In this document: piece by piece, positions 8,454 through 17,281 of the stretch
Layout: each line of letters starts with the position of its first letter
Position numbering within the stretch: position 1 is the stretch's first letter
The notes under the pieces: model-generated
The model's database searches: none
Told to the model about the DNA's origin: nothing
What the model saw: the letters and a program-made list of their open reading frames with translations, nothing else
Made by a program: the position numbers and the translations under genes
Source of the DNA: an uncultured Acetatifactor sp.
GTDB taxonomy: Bacteria; Bacillota; Clostridia; Lachnospirales; Lachnospiraceae
Assembly: GCA_947629645.1 (NCBI GenBank)
Contig: CANREV010000028.1
Span: 1-39,774, forward strand
Length of the DNA: 39,774 nucleotides
Direction: 5' to 3'

Positions 8454-9749
8454 CTAATCATACTTCTTTTTATAGAGGGACAAAAGTTTATCCAGGTAAA
8501 CTGATTTAAACTGCCTGCTCGCCATAGCCTGTTTCAACGGCGGCAGACGCAGTATGGTTCCAAACACCGCAGCCATCGCCCGATGATTCGCGAAAGCCTG
8601 ATTGTCAAAGATCAGATTCTGAAGCGTTCCCTTCTCAATCGCCTGCACCACAAAGCGGTGAGTGCTGTTGACAGGCGTGATGATCTGTATCGGACGGCGT
8701 TCCAGCTCAATGGCTCCCACAGGGCAGTTTCTTGCGCACACGCCGCAGCCGAGGCAGATTTCACCATCGATTTCGGGGTGTTTTTTACCATTATCTTCCG
8801 CCTGTCCTTCTTTCATGGAAATCGCAAGAATCGGGCAGACCCGGGCGCACTTGCCGCACTTGATACACTTATCATGGTTTACTTTCGGCATATAATTCGT
8901 GGTGGCCACAGGCTGCATAGGGCTGAACTTTCTGGCCGCCTGCAGAGCCTCGCAGCAGCATCCGCAGCAGTTGCAGATAAATGCGGGGTGCTCTCTGACA
9001 TTTTCTCCGATCTGGACCAGATTGCTGGCATAAGAACGTTCCAGCACATCTTTTGCCTCTTCCTTGGAAATCAGTCTGGCATAATCTCCGTGCTCCGAAA
9101 GAGATCTGGCCACATTGTCAAAGGTAAGACAGACATCCCAGGGCGCGTTGATCTCGCAGGGATGCCCCGCATGATACATACGATGTCTGCAGTAGCATGT
9201 CCCCACACCGATATATTTTGCGTCCTCAATGATATGGGTAGCGCGCTCGTAATCAAGAATATGGTTTGTCTTATCGTTAGTCAGAACCGGCTCCTGGACA
9301 TAAACGCGCCCGAGCCGCGTCTCTGTGGAGAAAAACAGTTCCTTAACGAAATCTTCCTCCACATTCATATACTGGTAATAGAGCTCGCTCAGGTATTTCT
9401 GGTCGATATCACCGCGGGTGCGCATCAGCGCGAACTCAATGAACCCCGCCATGGGCGGCGGCATCACAAACTGTCTCTGGCCCTTGTACTCTGAATCCAC
9501 CATCAGCGCTTTCTCACAGAGACGGTCCAGCAGTTTTTCCGCCTTTTCCTCCGTGGTGCCCCAGACTTTCGCCGCTTTTTTTAAGGTAAAGGGACGAACC
9601 GGCAGCATGGCCACCCATTTTGCCTCTTTTTCCGTATATAATACCTGTAAGATCTTATACCATGTCTCCGATGGCGGCGCTCCCTGGGTAAACCAGTTGA
9701 TCCGATCCTCCAGATTTTTATAGGCATCTCTCGCTGTTAAGTGTCCCAT
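8454..9749 (-). CDS. 4Fe-4S dicluster protein with extra cysteine clusters
   Basis: A 431-residue soluble iron-sulfur protein. The last third holds two ferredoxin-type motifs, CIKCGKCARVCP (around residue 293) and CLGCGVCARNCP (around residue 335). Two more Cys-rich stretches precede them: GTCYCRHRMYHAGHPC and a dense CNCCGCCC near 261. The N-terminal 90 residues look like a winged-helix region (PFTLKKAAKVWGTTEEKAEKLLDRL). The family is widespread in Clostridia with no assigned reaction that I know; electron transfer or redox sensing are the obvious possibilities. AAAGGAGAG upstream of 9749 decides the start; a start at 9803 would add 18 residues without support. Confidence 0.8.
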   Translation of the reverse strand: MGHLTARDAYKNLEDRINWFTQGAPPSETWYKILQVLYTEKEAKWVAMLPVRPFTLKKAAKVWGTTEEKAEKLLDRLCEKALMVDSEYKGQRQFVMPPPMAGFIEFALMRTRGDIDQKYLSELYYQYMNVEEDFVKELFFSTETRLGRVYVQEPVLTNDKTNHILDYERATHIIEDAKYIGVGTCYCRHRMYHAGHPCEINAPWDVCLTFDNVARSLSEHGDYARLISKEEAKDVLERSYASNLVQIGENVREHPAFICNCCGCCCEALQAARKFSPMQPVATTNYMPKVNHDKCIKCGKCARVCPILAISMKEGQAEDNGKKHPEIDGEICLGCGVCARNCPVGAIELERRPIQIITPVNSTHRFVVQAIEKGTLQNLIFDNQAFANHRAMAAVFGTILRLPPLKQAMASRQFKSVYLDKLLSLYKKKYD

Positions 9750-9982
9750 GCGCTCTCCTTTCCGTTCTGCGGCTCCCTTACACATCATCAGAACCTGTAT
9801 CACAGTAAATACTATATTGATTGTAACAGAGTTTCACCAATTATTCCAGCCGAAACCTGGAAGTGGTTTGGTAAAATCTTTCAGAGAAATTGTTTTTTCC
9901 GACAAAATGTGGTAATGTAATGTATGCATTATATGATATATGAATTAAATGAAAACAACCAGCAGGAACCGGAGGGATATTT

Positions 9983-10807
9983 ATGGGAATGGAATCATTT
10001 ACACTGACTACGGAACTTCAGCCAAAGATCACCGTAAAAAGCAGGGATAAGGAAAATTACGCGGACGCCCTTGCAAAAGCAAAGAATGCTCTGTATGAGA
10101 AAATGCATAACATGGTAGATTATTATTGCGAGCAGATCAGTTTACTGGATCGCTCTTCCCTGCAGTCAGAGCACGGAAATATGGATCCTCTCCCTTTTTG
10201 GAGCGAACTGATGCGTTACGCATCCGTCCAGTTTGAGGAAAAGTCGCCCCTTTTCCAAAAGTATCACGGTTCCAACAATTTTGACTGCTATTGCGTGCTG
10301 CTCAACTATGATAAAATGCAGCTTCCCTGGCCGGATGGCTACAAAGATCCCGCAAACCGCGTCAACGGTCTCGCTCCCATGGGGCTCAATGACAATTACT
10401 TTTTTTATGCGGAAGGCGGCATACTTTACCGCCTGGATTTCGGCACCTGCGAGCACAAAGAACGCCGGGTCGATGACGGCGCCGGATTTAACAAGACGCT
10501 GGAATCCGTAGCCAAAACCAATTATGAACTGGGGAAATATATTACGGGCGTAGCTTACCTGAGAGAGGCGTTCGAGAAACTCATCAAGGCAAAACACGGA
10601 AACGGACCGGCCGACACGCTCTCCGTCATGGAGATCCTTGACAGTTTTGCCAGTATGATGCGTTCCAAAGCGGAGCTGCGGGATTACAGTATCCAAATCC
10701 TGCCTACAGTGGATGATACCACTTCCAATTTCCCCCAGCAGTTCGCTATTTTTAAAAATAACGAGCCTATGTATCTGGAAGCGTTTTTTGATGATTTATT
10801 TTTCTGA
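9983..10807 (+). CDS. Conserved-looking soluble protein of unknown function
   Basis: A 274-residue protein I do not recognise. It is soluble, with no signal peptide or membrane segment, rich in aromatic residues and with a helical N-terminus. GGAGG lies 8-12 bases before the ATG. A possible promoter (TTGTTT, 16-base spacer, TAATGT) lies about 50-80 bases upstream. It is divergent from the iron-sulfur gene, and codon use matches the GC-richer genes to its left, so it is probably native rather than part of the accessory DNA to the right. Its end (AFFDDLFF) is followed by a weak 6-bp hairpin without a T-run. Confidence 0.75.
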   Translation: MGMESFTLTTELQPKITVKSRDKENYADALAKAKNALYEKMHNMVDYYCEQISLLDRSSLQSEHGNMDPLPFWSELMRYASVQFEEKSPLFQKYHGSNNFDCYCVLLNYDKMQLPWPDGYKDPANRVNGLAPMGLNDNYFFYAEGGILYRLDFGTCEHKERRVDDGAGFNKTLESVAKTNYELGKYITGVAYLREAFEKLIKAKHGNGPADTLSVMEILDSFASMMRSKAELRDYSIQILPTVDDTTSNFPQQFAIFKNNEPMYLEAFFDDLFF

Positions 10808-10919
10808 TGCGCTTCCCATTGGATACACTTTTGCGAAGTACAAACCTTCCTGATACAAGGCGTCTGGCCTTGCGGTCAGTTTAGTACACTTCAGTTAGCG
10901 GCAAACACTTCAATAATAC

Positions 10920-10947
10920 TTGCAATTCCCAGCCAACGTGTTATAAT
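10920..10947 (+). promoter_or_regulatory. Promoter of tRNA-Val
   Basis: TTGCAA (10920-10925), 16-base spacer, perfect TATAAT (10942-10947), ending 13 bases before the mature tRNA 5' end. Confidence 0.7.
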
Positions 10948-10960
10948 AACAAGTGTTCAC

Positions 10961-11034
10961 GGGGTCATAGCTCAGCCGGGATGAGCGTTCGCCTCACACG
11001 CGAGAGGTCATGGGTTCGAGCCCCATTGGCCCCA
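10961..11034 (+). tRNA. tRNA-Val (anticodon CAC)
   Basis: A complete 74-base cloverleaf. The acceptor stem GGGGTCA/TGGCCCC pairs over 7 bp (one G-T), the D stem is GCTC/GAGC, the anticodon stem TTCGC/GCGAG has loop CTCACAC giving anticodon CAC, and the T arm is ATGGG-TTCGAGC-CCCAT. The discriminator base is A; the 3' CCA is not encoded. The sequence immediately downstream is the decayed ABC permease, so the DNA to the right may have entered near this tRNA, but I see no duplicated tRNA 3' end. Confidence 0.95.
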
Positions 11035-11106
11035 TTTCAAAAAATACCACTGTATTGCCTCATATCTTTCAGATGTTTCCCGTATGCATTTAAGTACTTT
11101 TTTCTG

Positions 11107-11739
11107 TTATAGCTTACGGCAGAGGCATTTTAAATCTTCCTGTGCGCTGATGGTATCAGCAATAGACATATGACGAATATGTCCGGAAGGTCCACTGATA
11201 GCGACAATGGACGTTATGATTACATTAAATACGGTAATCAAGGCTATGACAGATAAAAATCCATAAATAAACAATGCAAACGAATCGTAGAATCCTGTTT
11301 ACATCCTCATTGGTTGTCCCAGTTGTCCCCCATCTAAGCTGTAGATCTATAATTGCATATTGCGATTCTCCCCATAACCGCTGAAATGTATTCTTCGTAC
11401 AAATGATGTTTGCGACTCCCAGAGTGTTTGTAAAAGGGCTTTTTGAGAGAACACCGACAACATTTAATTCCTGCGGCATACCATTCACATTCAAAATAAT
11501 CTTATCGCCTGCATGAAATGAATCATTCGAACGATAAACGGCTAACACCACATTTTCCGTGGAAAATACATTTTCGACAGTACCTTCGATCAAATTTTCA
11601 TCAGCCCAATCAAATTGATGTCCATGCCGAATATGACTGTCACTAAAAACACGGAAAGAGTAATACAAAATAACGTCATTCTTCCCTGATTTTTATGTTG
11701 TTTTGCAGATATGGGAATCAAATCAAGATAACTTTTCAT
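11107..11739 (-). pseudogene. Decayed FtsX/MacB-type ABC permease
   Basis: Reading on from the ABC ATPase, an intact N-terminus (MKSYLDLIPISAKQHKNQGR plus a membrane segment, 11739 to about 11620) breaks off in frame. A second frame gives the periplasmic-core middle (from about 11610 to 11290, containing ENLIEGTVENVFSTENVVLA and GVLSKSPFTNTLGVANIICT). A third frame gives a membrane segment (YDSFALFIYGFLSVIALITV, about 11285-11230). At least two frame breaks and large deletions separate the pieces, since an intact family member would be several times longer. The start overlaps the ATPase end by 17 bases, the usual coupling. The transporter cannot be functional from this locus. Confidence 0.82.
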
Positions 11740-12418
11740 TCGCTTTCCCTCCCAAATCTGTAAGAACGCCATCCGATACACGGAACACCCTGTCTGCCGA
11801 TGCCGCTAAATTGTTGTTATGCGTAATCATCAGGATCGTCTGCTGATACTTCCGGGATGCCTTCATCAGCAGGTCAATGACATCCTGACTGTTTCTGCTG
11901 TCCAAATTTCCGGTCGGCTCATCCGCTAAAATCAATTTCGGTTTTGTTATCAAAGCCCTGCCAATGGCAACTCGCTGCTGCTGTCCGCCGGACAACTGAC
12001 CGGGCAGATGATGGCGGCGGTCCGCCAGACCCAGCAACTCCAAAATCTCATCGATTGCGGCGGGATCGGGCTTACGGTAGTCCAAGAGCAGCGGGAACAT
12101 GATATTCTGCTCCACATCCAATTCTGAAACAAGCTGGAAAGACTGGAAGATAAATCCAATGTTGCGCCGCCTGAAAATCGTGCGCTGTTCTTCTTTCATG
12201 GCAAACAGGTCTTGTCTGTCCACCGTAATACTGCCATGAGTGGGGATATCCAATGCTCCGATACAGTTTAACAGGGTGCTTTTGCCGGATCCGGATTCGC
12301 CGACTACCGCAGCGAACTCACCCTTTTCCAGTGAAAAGGACACTTTCTTTAAGGCGTCAACTTTAGCCTCGCCTACGCCGTAGGTCTTACATAAATCCTG
12401 AACTTTTAAAACTTCCAT
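11723..12418 (-). CDS. ABC transporter ATP-binding protein (MacB/LolD type)
   Basis: A 231-residue ATPase with Walker A (GESGSGKST, about 39-47), Q-loop (FIFQSF), signature LSGGQQQR, Walker B ([13 protein letters not shown]) and an H-loop (ITHN). Full length and intact. It belongs to the group paired with FtsX-type permeases (antimicrobial peptide export or resistance, lipoprotein release). Its permease immediately downstream is a pseudogene, so it is an orphan unless it works with another permease such as the one at 24622-27138. A cytoplasmic-face subunit. An AAGGAGG site lies 11-12 bases before the ATG. Confidence 0.92.
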   Translation of the reverse strand: MEVLKVQDLCKTYGVGEAKVDALKKVSFSLEKGEFAAVVGESGSGKSTLLNCIGALDIPTHGSITVDRQDLFAMKEEQRTIFRRRNIGFIFQSFQLVSELDVEQNIMFPLLLDYRKPDPAAIDEILELLGLADRRHHLPGQLSGGQQQRVAIGRALITKPKLILADEPTGNLDSRNSQDVIDLLMKASRKYQQTILMITHNNNLAASADRVFRVSDGVLTDLGGKANEKLS

Positions 12419-12479
12419 AGCATCAATGCCTCCTTTCTTTACAGAATAGCAAAGACAACTTACAATCAGGTGAATTTAA

Positions 12480-12497
12480 CCTTACGATTCCGTAAGG
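12480..12497. promoter_or_regulatory. Operator-like palindrome upstream of ABC ATPase
   Basis: CCTTACG-ATTC-CGTAAGG, perfect 7-bp arms with a 4-base spacer, 62 bases upstream of the ATPase start. The position and symmetry fit a regulator site for the transporter operon. The regulator gene is not adjacent; it may be lost or elsewhere. Confidence 0.5.
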
Positions 12498-12702
12498 AAA
12501 GAGCTTTCCTGATCTTTGTCGTCAAAATCCGTTTTTCAAGCAATTTGCAACAGTCTGATACTTTTATTTTTGCTATCGGGGAAAATGACCCTTTTACGAA
12601 CAGAGTCATTCCAACTTACAGATTTTTCCTGCGAGATACAGACAAAAGAACAGACAGGCAAAGCGTACTACGGAAGAATTTATGGATATGGCAAACGGAT
12701 AA

Positions 12703-12843
12703 TGGATCTGCTCCGACAGAAAAATGGTACGCAGCAAGGATACAACAGGATTTCTTGGTATATGGGAAGAAATGTACTTGGAAAACTTTATGATACCATG
12801 CAAAATACGTCAACTATATGTCATGTTTTCAGTATACTTATAA
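12703..12843 (+). pseudogene. Possible KilA-N-type gene fragment in non-coding stretch
   Basis: The stretch 12500-13050 has no convincing intact gene. One plus-strand frame reads KDTTGFLGIWEEMYLENF, reminiscent of the EFLGLWE motif of KilA-N DNA-binding proteins of phage and mobile elements. The frame has a stop at 12700-12702 and ends at 12843; the flanks are not recognisable. Similarity is over about 15 residues only. Confidence 0.25.
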
Positions 12844-13053
12844 AAAGTCCGGTTTTCAATTGGGATTTGCGGCAGTAATATGAAGACGAAAAAAGGATCT
12901 ATGATATTGTGCGGATATACGGAAATGCATACTGGACAAGGGGAGATTATTGCAATAAAATAGAGAAGTCGTGAGACTTGACGCATAAACTTTACAGGGA
13001 AAAAACCGCAGCATAAAGCTCACATTATTGGAAAAGAGGGAATAAATGCAAAC

Positions 13054-13788
13054 ATGAAAAAGAAAACAACACAAAATGCCCCCTATTATCTTATGTGCGA
13101 GAGAAAGGAAATCTATCATGTTTTAATGGTTGTGGCAGGCTTTTTCGGAGCGTATACTTATCTGCTCCGAGGCAGTGTATTCTGTAATGCCCAGACTGGA
13201 AATGTAGTGCTGATGGGGATGGCGCTGGGAGCCGGAAAATGGAAAGAGGCTCTGTATTATCTGATACCGATTTCCGCTTATACGCTGGGCGCTTTCGTAT
13301 CGGAGCTGCTGCCCAATCCGGTGAAACACCATCTGCCTGTCCGCTGGGATACAATGCTGATCGCAATAGAGATGCTGGCAGCGCTGGCTCTGGGCTTTGT
13401 TCCTCTGTCAGCGCCGGTGCAGATTGCTCAGGTAACGATTAATTTTGTCGCGTCCATGCAGTACAATACTTTTCGTCAGGCAGAGGGCGTACCGATGGCA
13501 ACAACATTTGCCACAAATCATATCAGGCAGATCGGAGTGGGTCTGGCAAAAGAGATCAGACATTTTCGCATACAGGATAAATCGCACCGAAATAAATTAC
13601 GGCAGCACTTTGAGATGCTGATATTTTTCCTGGCGGGAGCCATCATCGGAACGATCCTGTGCAATCTGGCGGGGGAAAAAGCGATCTGGTCAATGCTGCT
13701 TCCGCTGGGCGCGGTGTTCGGAGTCTTTCTTTATGCGGATTTGATTGGAGAAAAGGACCTGAAGGAAAAGAAACCGGCGGGACATTAA
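13054..13788 (+). CDS. YoaK/DUF1275-family integral membrane protein
   Basis: A 244-residue membrane protein of the YoaK (DUF1275) family. The signature is the first helix followed by AQTGNVVLMGMALGAGKWKEA and a later TFATNHIRQIG. Six or so hydrophobic segments are visible (about 24-36, 48-66, 70-90, 105-130, 185-205, 210-230). No reaction or substrate is established for the family. An upstream ATG at 13047 meets a stop at once, so 13054 is the start; GAGGG lies about 14 bases before it. It converges on the alpha/beta hydrolase with 7 bases between stops. Confidence 0.85.
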   Translation: MKKKTTQNAPYYLMCERKEIYHVLMVVAGFFGAYTYLLRGSVFCNAQTGNVVLMGMALGAGKWKEALYYLIPISAYTLGAFVSELLPNPVKHHLPVRWDTMLIAIEMLAALALGFVPLSAPVQIAQVTINFVASMQYNTFRQAEGVPMATTFATNHIRQIGVGLAKEIRHFRIQDKSHRNKLRQHFEMLIFFLAGAIIGTILCNLAGEKAIWSMLLPLGAVFGVFLYADLIGEKDLKEKKPAGH

Positions 13789-13795
13789 TGATAAA

Positions 13796-14635
13796 CTATT
13801 GCTGTTTTCCATAGTAAAATGCAATTCTTCCTATCAGTCCGTCAATCAGCGCATTGATTCGTTCCGGTGCGTCCGTGTTGGAATTATGTCCCGCGTTTCT
13901 GATCCACGCGATCGTTATCCCGGTCTTTTTGTGCCACGCCTTATTGTATCGGATGCAGGAACCGGCATGGTCTTTTTCGCCGCAGATCAGCAGAGCGGGA
14001 CACTTAATCTCATAGGGAAGGTTCTTTTCGATCGCTTCCGCCAGAATCTTAAATCCGTGCCCTGCAAGACGCGCATATCTCTCCTTGTCGCCTTCATAGA
14101 CCATCATCATGCTTCGCATCAGCGCCCGCCCATAATCGGAAACGGCAACGCCGTTTGTCCCCTGCTTCAAAAGCCATTTCCATGGATAGTACCGATAAAC
14201 CGGCTCCTTGCGTTTCAAAAGCCAAAGTTCCACAGCAGTAATATAGTTTCTCTGCAGCGGGGCTGAGTCAATAGAGATAAAACCCCGCAGCCGTTCGGGA
14301 AACAGCTGCGCATACATCTGCCCCACATAACCGCCCATGGACTGCCCTGCAATGACAACGTTCTGCATATTTTCCCGTATCAGGATCTCCTCCAGCCATC
14401 TCGCTTTGTCTTCCAGAGAAAAAGTCATGGAAAAAGGCCATGACGCAGCATGTCCCGGTGCATCCCAGACAAAAACAGGACATTTTCTTTCAAAATATGC
14501 GATCTGTCGGTCAAATAATCTGTGGTCCGCAGTCAGTCCCGGCAAAAACACAAGGGAAACACCCAAAGCGTCTGCCTCTTTTCCAATCCAATAATGAATC
14601 GTGCCGCAGGGCGTTTCATACATTTTTTCTATCAT
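13796..14635 (-). CDS. Alpha/beta hydrolase
   Basis: A 279-residue alpha/beta-hydrolase fold protein. Catalytic residues are visible: Ser99 in GQSMGG, Asp222 in CGEKDHAG, His250 in NAGHNSN; the oxyanion region is FLPGLTADHR at about 30-39. No signal peptide. The substrate is unknown; the fold covers esterases, lipases and C-C hydrolases. The ATG at 14633-14635 follows a weak site (GAAAG). It is convergent with the YoaK-like gene. Confidence 0.87.
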   Translation of the reverse strand: MIEKMYETPCGTIHYWIGKEADALGVSLVFLPGLTADHRLFDRQIAYFERKCPVFVWDAPGHAASWPFSMTFSLEDKARWLEEILIRENMQNVVIAGQSMGGYVGQMYAQLFPERLRGFISIDSAPLQRNYITAVELWLLKRKEPVYRYYPWKWLLKQGTNGVAVSDYGRALMRSMMMVYEGDKERYARLAGHGFKILAEAIEKNLPYEIKCPALLICGEKDHAGSCIRYNKAWHKKTGITIAWIRNAGHNSNTDAPERINALIDGLIGRIAFYYGKQQ

Positions 14636-14660
14636 AGTTCAGCTTTCCTCAACAGGCAGT

Positions 14661-15005
14661 TTATCCGTATAAAGTAAATCTCCCATATCTGATACTGTAT
14701 TCAATTTTCTTCCAGTGATATGACGCTTGTCCCAACAATTCTTTCTTGCGTCTTCTTCGGATAACTGATCCATTCTCAATTTCAATCAAATGCTCCGCCG
14801 CAGACAGGGGCGTTGCCCGGTTTGTTTTTAGTTTGTTCGCCTCTCGCGGCAATGATAAAATGAATGTGCAGGTTTCGTCAATATGATACCACCCTCCCAA
14901 CCACTTTCCTATCATATTTTTATTAAATTTTCCCTTGCCTTCCTGTCCTGTTATCGTTCTGCTGCCTGCTTCGTGAATGCTGTTTTGGACGACTGAAAAG
15001 AACAT
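14661..15005 (-). CDS. Doubtful small ORF
   Basis: A 114-codon minus-strand frame between the hydrolase and the blaI-like promoter. It is basic, with an RRRRKK stretch, and has no recognisable domain, no convincing ribosome site and no clear neighbour logic. The region 14640-15160 otherwise shows nothing I can name. It may be random open frame or a remnant. Confidence 0.2.
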   Translation of the reverse strand: MFFSVVQNSIHEAGSRTITGQEGKGKFNKNMIGKWLGGWYHIDETCTFILSLPREANKLKTNRATPLSAAEHLIEIENGSVIRRRRKKELLGQASYHWKKIEYSIRYGRFTLYG

Positions 15006-15165
15006 TTCAGATTTGCGGGAAAATGCCGCCGCCTTTTATTTTGACCGCATGGAATTGCAGTTTATCTGAAATTGACCAAAAACTGCCAAACAAACTGCAT
15101 TCAACGCTCAATCGCAAGATGGCAGATGGTGTTTGTGTATCTTTTATGAAATTTAGTAAAATCTG

Positions 15166-15216
15166 TTGACAAGCATCTCTACATCGTGTAGACTATATTT
15201 ACTCTACATAATGTAG
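15166..15216 (+). promoter_or_regulatory. BlaI-type promoter with twin operators
   Basis: TTGACA (15166-15171), 17-base spacer, TAGACT (15189-15194). Two palindromes, CTACATCGTGTAG (15179-15191) and CTACATAATGTAG (15204-15216), match the TACA-N2/3-TGTA dyad bound by BlaI/MecI repressors. The first overlaps the spacer and -10, the second lies downstream, centres 25 bp apart. This predicts autorepression by the BlaI-like protein encoded next. Confidence 0.85.
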
Positions 15217-15234
15217 ACAAAGGAGGAAGCGCAT

Positions 15235-15588
15235 ATGCCTGCAATGGGAATACTTGAATCCCGCTTCGCGGATATTATATGGAACCATGAGCCACTGGCT
15301 TCCAGAGATCTGATAAAGATGGCCGAAGAAGAACTGCACTGGAAACCAACCACTTCCTACACCGTATTGAAGAGATTGTGCGAACGCGGGATTTTCAGGC
15401 TTCAGGACAAGATAGTCACTTCCCTGATATCACGGGAGGAGTTTTATGGTATGAAAAGCGAACAGTTTGTGGAAGATACTTTTGGCGGCTCATTACCTGC
15501 CTTTATCGCAGCTTTTGGCACGAGAAAGAAACTTTCAGACGAAGAGATCGATGAGCTGAAAAAACTCATCGATGGGATGAGGAGGTAA
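15235..15588 (+). CDS. BlaI/MecI/CopY-family transcriptional repressor
   Basis: A 117-residue winged-helix repressor (SRFADIIWNHEPLASRDLIK, then TTSYTVLKRLCERGIF) with a helical dimerisation tail. An AGGAGG site lies 7 bases before the ATG. It represses its own promoter through two TACA/TGTA dyads. The M56-family sensor gene begins 4 bases after its stop. In characterised systems the sensor protease triggers repressor cleavage; no beta-lactamase or penicillin-binding gene is adjacent here, so the inducer is not necessarily a beta-lactam. Confidence 0.92.
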   Translation: MPAMGILESRFADIIWNHEPLASRDLIKMAEEELHWKPTTSYTVLKRLCERGIFRLQDKIVTSLISREEFYGMKSEQFVEDTFGGSLPAFIAAFGTRKKLSDEEIDELKKLIDGMRR

Positions 15589-15592
15589 GCCT

Positions 15593-17281
15593 ATGTTCTT
15601 CTATAATACTTTTTTACCCGGACTGCTGAATGTGAGTATTACAGCCAGTGTGGTCATCCTGTTGGTTTTATTACTGCGTTTCTTGTTCAGGAAAGCTCCG
15701 AAGATCATTTCATATGCTCTCTGGGGCATCGTCCTCTTCAGGCTGCTCTGCCCAGTCGCGCTCCAGTCTGACCTGTCGCTGTTTAACCTGATGGATCCTC
15801 CTATAACCGCAGCCGGAACCTTGTCCGGCAGCATCGAATATATACCCTCTGACATTGGCCGCACGAAATCTCCCTCTGTGACACTTCCTGCCCCAGGCGC
15901 CTCGGATATCATAAATGACAATTTGCCCCAGGGCGAGGAGCAGACGGCTGCGGGTTCATCGGAGGCTTTTTGGACAATTGCTGCCTATGTCTGGGCGGCT
16001 GGCGTGCTGGCAATGGCACTCTATACAGTAAAATCTTATTTTCATCTGCGCAAAAAGCTGATCACCGCATCACCGCTACGAGACAACATCTATCTTGCGG
16101 ATGAGATCACATCACCGTTTGTCATGGGACTGATACGGCCGAAGATTTATCTTCCGTCCTTTCTGGATGAGCGGGAGCAATCCTATATTCTGATGCACGA
16201 GCAGCATCATATCCGAAGACTTGACCCTGTCATAAAAGCGCTGGCTTTTGCCGCGCTGTGTATCCACTGGTTCAATCCTCTGGTCTGGGCGGCTTTCATC
16301 CTGGCGGGCAAGGACATGGAGATGAGCTGTGATGAAGCCGTAATCAGGAAACTGGGAACCGGAATTCTGGCAGATTATACAACGTCCTTGTTAAGCCTGG
16401 CCACCGGAAAAAACATGATTACCGGTATGCCTCTGGCGTTTGGGGAAGGCGACCCCAAAGGACGCATCCGCAATCTTGCCCGCTGGAAGAAGGCGCCCTT
16501 CTGGGTCGTCCTTACAGCCATTGCCGCTTTTATAATTCTTGCCGTGTGTTTGCTGACCAATCCAAAACAGGATCAGTTCAGTCTCAGGATCGTTGTGCCT
16601 GCAGGCAGTGAAGAAACGGTTGTGTATGCCGATGCGGAGATCTGTCCGGTGGGAAATTCTATCATCATATCATCCGGCGAAGGGCTCCATGATACGGAAA
16701 TTTCTCTGAAACCGGCAGTTCCCGGCGAGGAAACGTCCCAAGACAAACCCGTATACCTGACACCCGGTATGCCCGTAAAAATGGAAGTGGAAAAAGGCGT
16801 CTGGTTCAAAGTCGGCGTAAACATTCAAAACAGCACGGACAAGGATATTATCGTTTATGTGAATGTAAAAAATGTTCAGGTCAGAATCCCTTCCAATGAT
16901 CTTACCAGTCCGGAGCAATATCAGACGGATTATATTGGCAACGCTCCAAAGGTTTCCCAAATCGCCCAGCTTCTTCCTTATCCGAAGGACTACCGGTATT
17001 CCTCTATCGAGCTGCAAACAGACGCGGAACCTTATGAGTTGAGAGTAAAGCTGACTGGTAAAGACAGTGTGAAACGGGAGGATTTTGAACAGGCAGCGTC
17101 CCTTGCTTTTGAATCTATCGGTAATCTGGGAATCATCTCTTTCTGGCGCGAGGACGCCACGGAGCCACTGGCAATCTTTGAGCGTGACGATGCCGAAGAA
17201 TCTTCGCCTTATAATGGGCTATGGCAGACTTATGAAAACCATCCGGCATCGTTCACCTTCCTATTCGCCAATGATTTCTAA
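15593..17281 (+). CDS. BlaR1-like M56 membrane metallopeptidase (sensor/transducer)
   Basis: A 562-residue M56-family protein. Membrane segments lie at about 10-33, 40-58, 124-146, 213-237 and 302-320. The zinc motif is HEQHH (His202, Glu203, His206), and Glu243 in GKDMEMSCDEAV is the probable third ligand region. The extracellular C-terminal 240 residues do not contain a penicillin-binding SxxK/SxN/KTG set that I can see, so this is not a classical BlaR1; the ligand-sensing domain is unrecognised. It is co-transcribed with the BlaI-like repressor, and its 3' end overlaps the convergent peptidase gene by 21 bases. Confidence 0.88.
   Translation: MFFYNTFLPGLLNVSITASVVILLVLLLRFLFRKAPKIISYALWGIVLFRLLCPVALQSDLSLFNLMDPPITAAGTLSGSIEYIPSDIGRTKSPSVTLPAPGASDIINDNLPQGEEQTAAGSSEAFWTIAAYVWAAGVLAMALYTVKSYFHLRKKLITASPLRDNIYLADEITSPFVMGLIRPKIYLPSFLDEREQSYILMHEQHHIRRLDPVIKALAFAALCIHWFNPLVWAAFILAGKDMEMSCDEAVIRKLGTGILADYTTSLLSLATGKNMITGMPLAFGEGDPKGRIRNLARWKKAPFWVVLTAIAAFIILAVCLLTNPKQDQFSLRIVVPAGSEETVVYADAEICPVGNSIIISSGEGLHDTEISLKPAVPGEETSQDKPVYLTPGMPVKMEVEKGVWFKVGVNIQNSTDKDIIVYVNVKNVQVRIPSNDLTSPEQYQTDYIGNAPKVSQIAQLLPYPKDYRYSSIELQTDAEPYELRVKLTGKDSVKREDFEQAASLAFESIGNLGIISFWREDATEPLAIFERDDAEESSPYNGLWQTYENHPASFTFLFANDF

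Noticed and set aside
8583..9494. A 303-codon plus-strand ORF
   Set aside because: Antisense to the iron-sulfur protein gene; the composition is that of a shadow frame.
10961..11034. tRNA-Val 3' end as an integration site
   Set aside because: I found no second copy of the tRNA 3' sequence downstream in the window and no integrase gene.
15601..15921. A 106-codon minus-strand ORF
   Set aside because: Shadow of the M56 protease gene.
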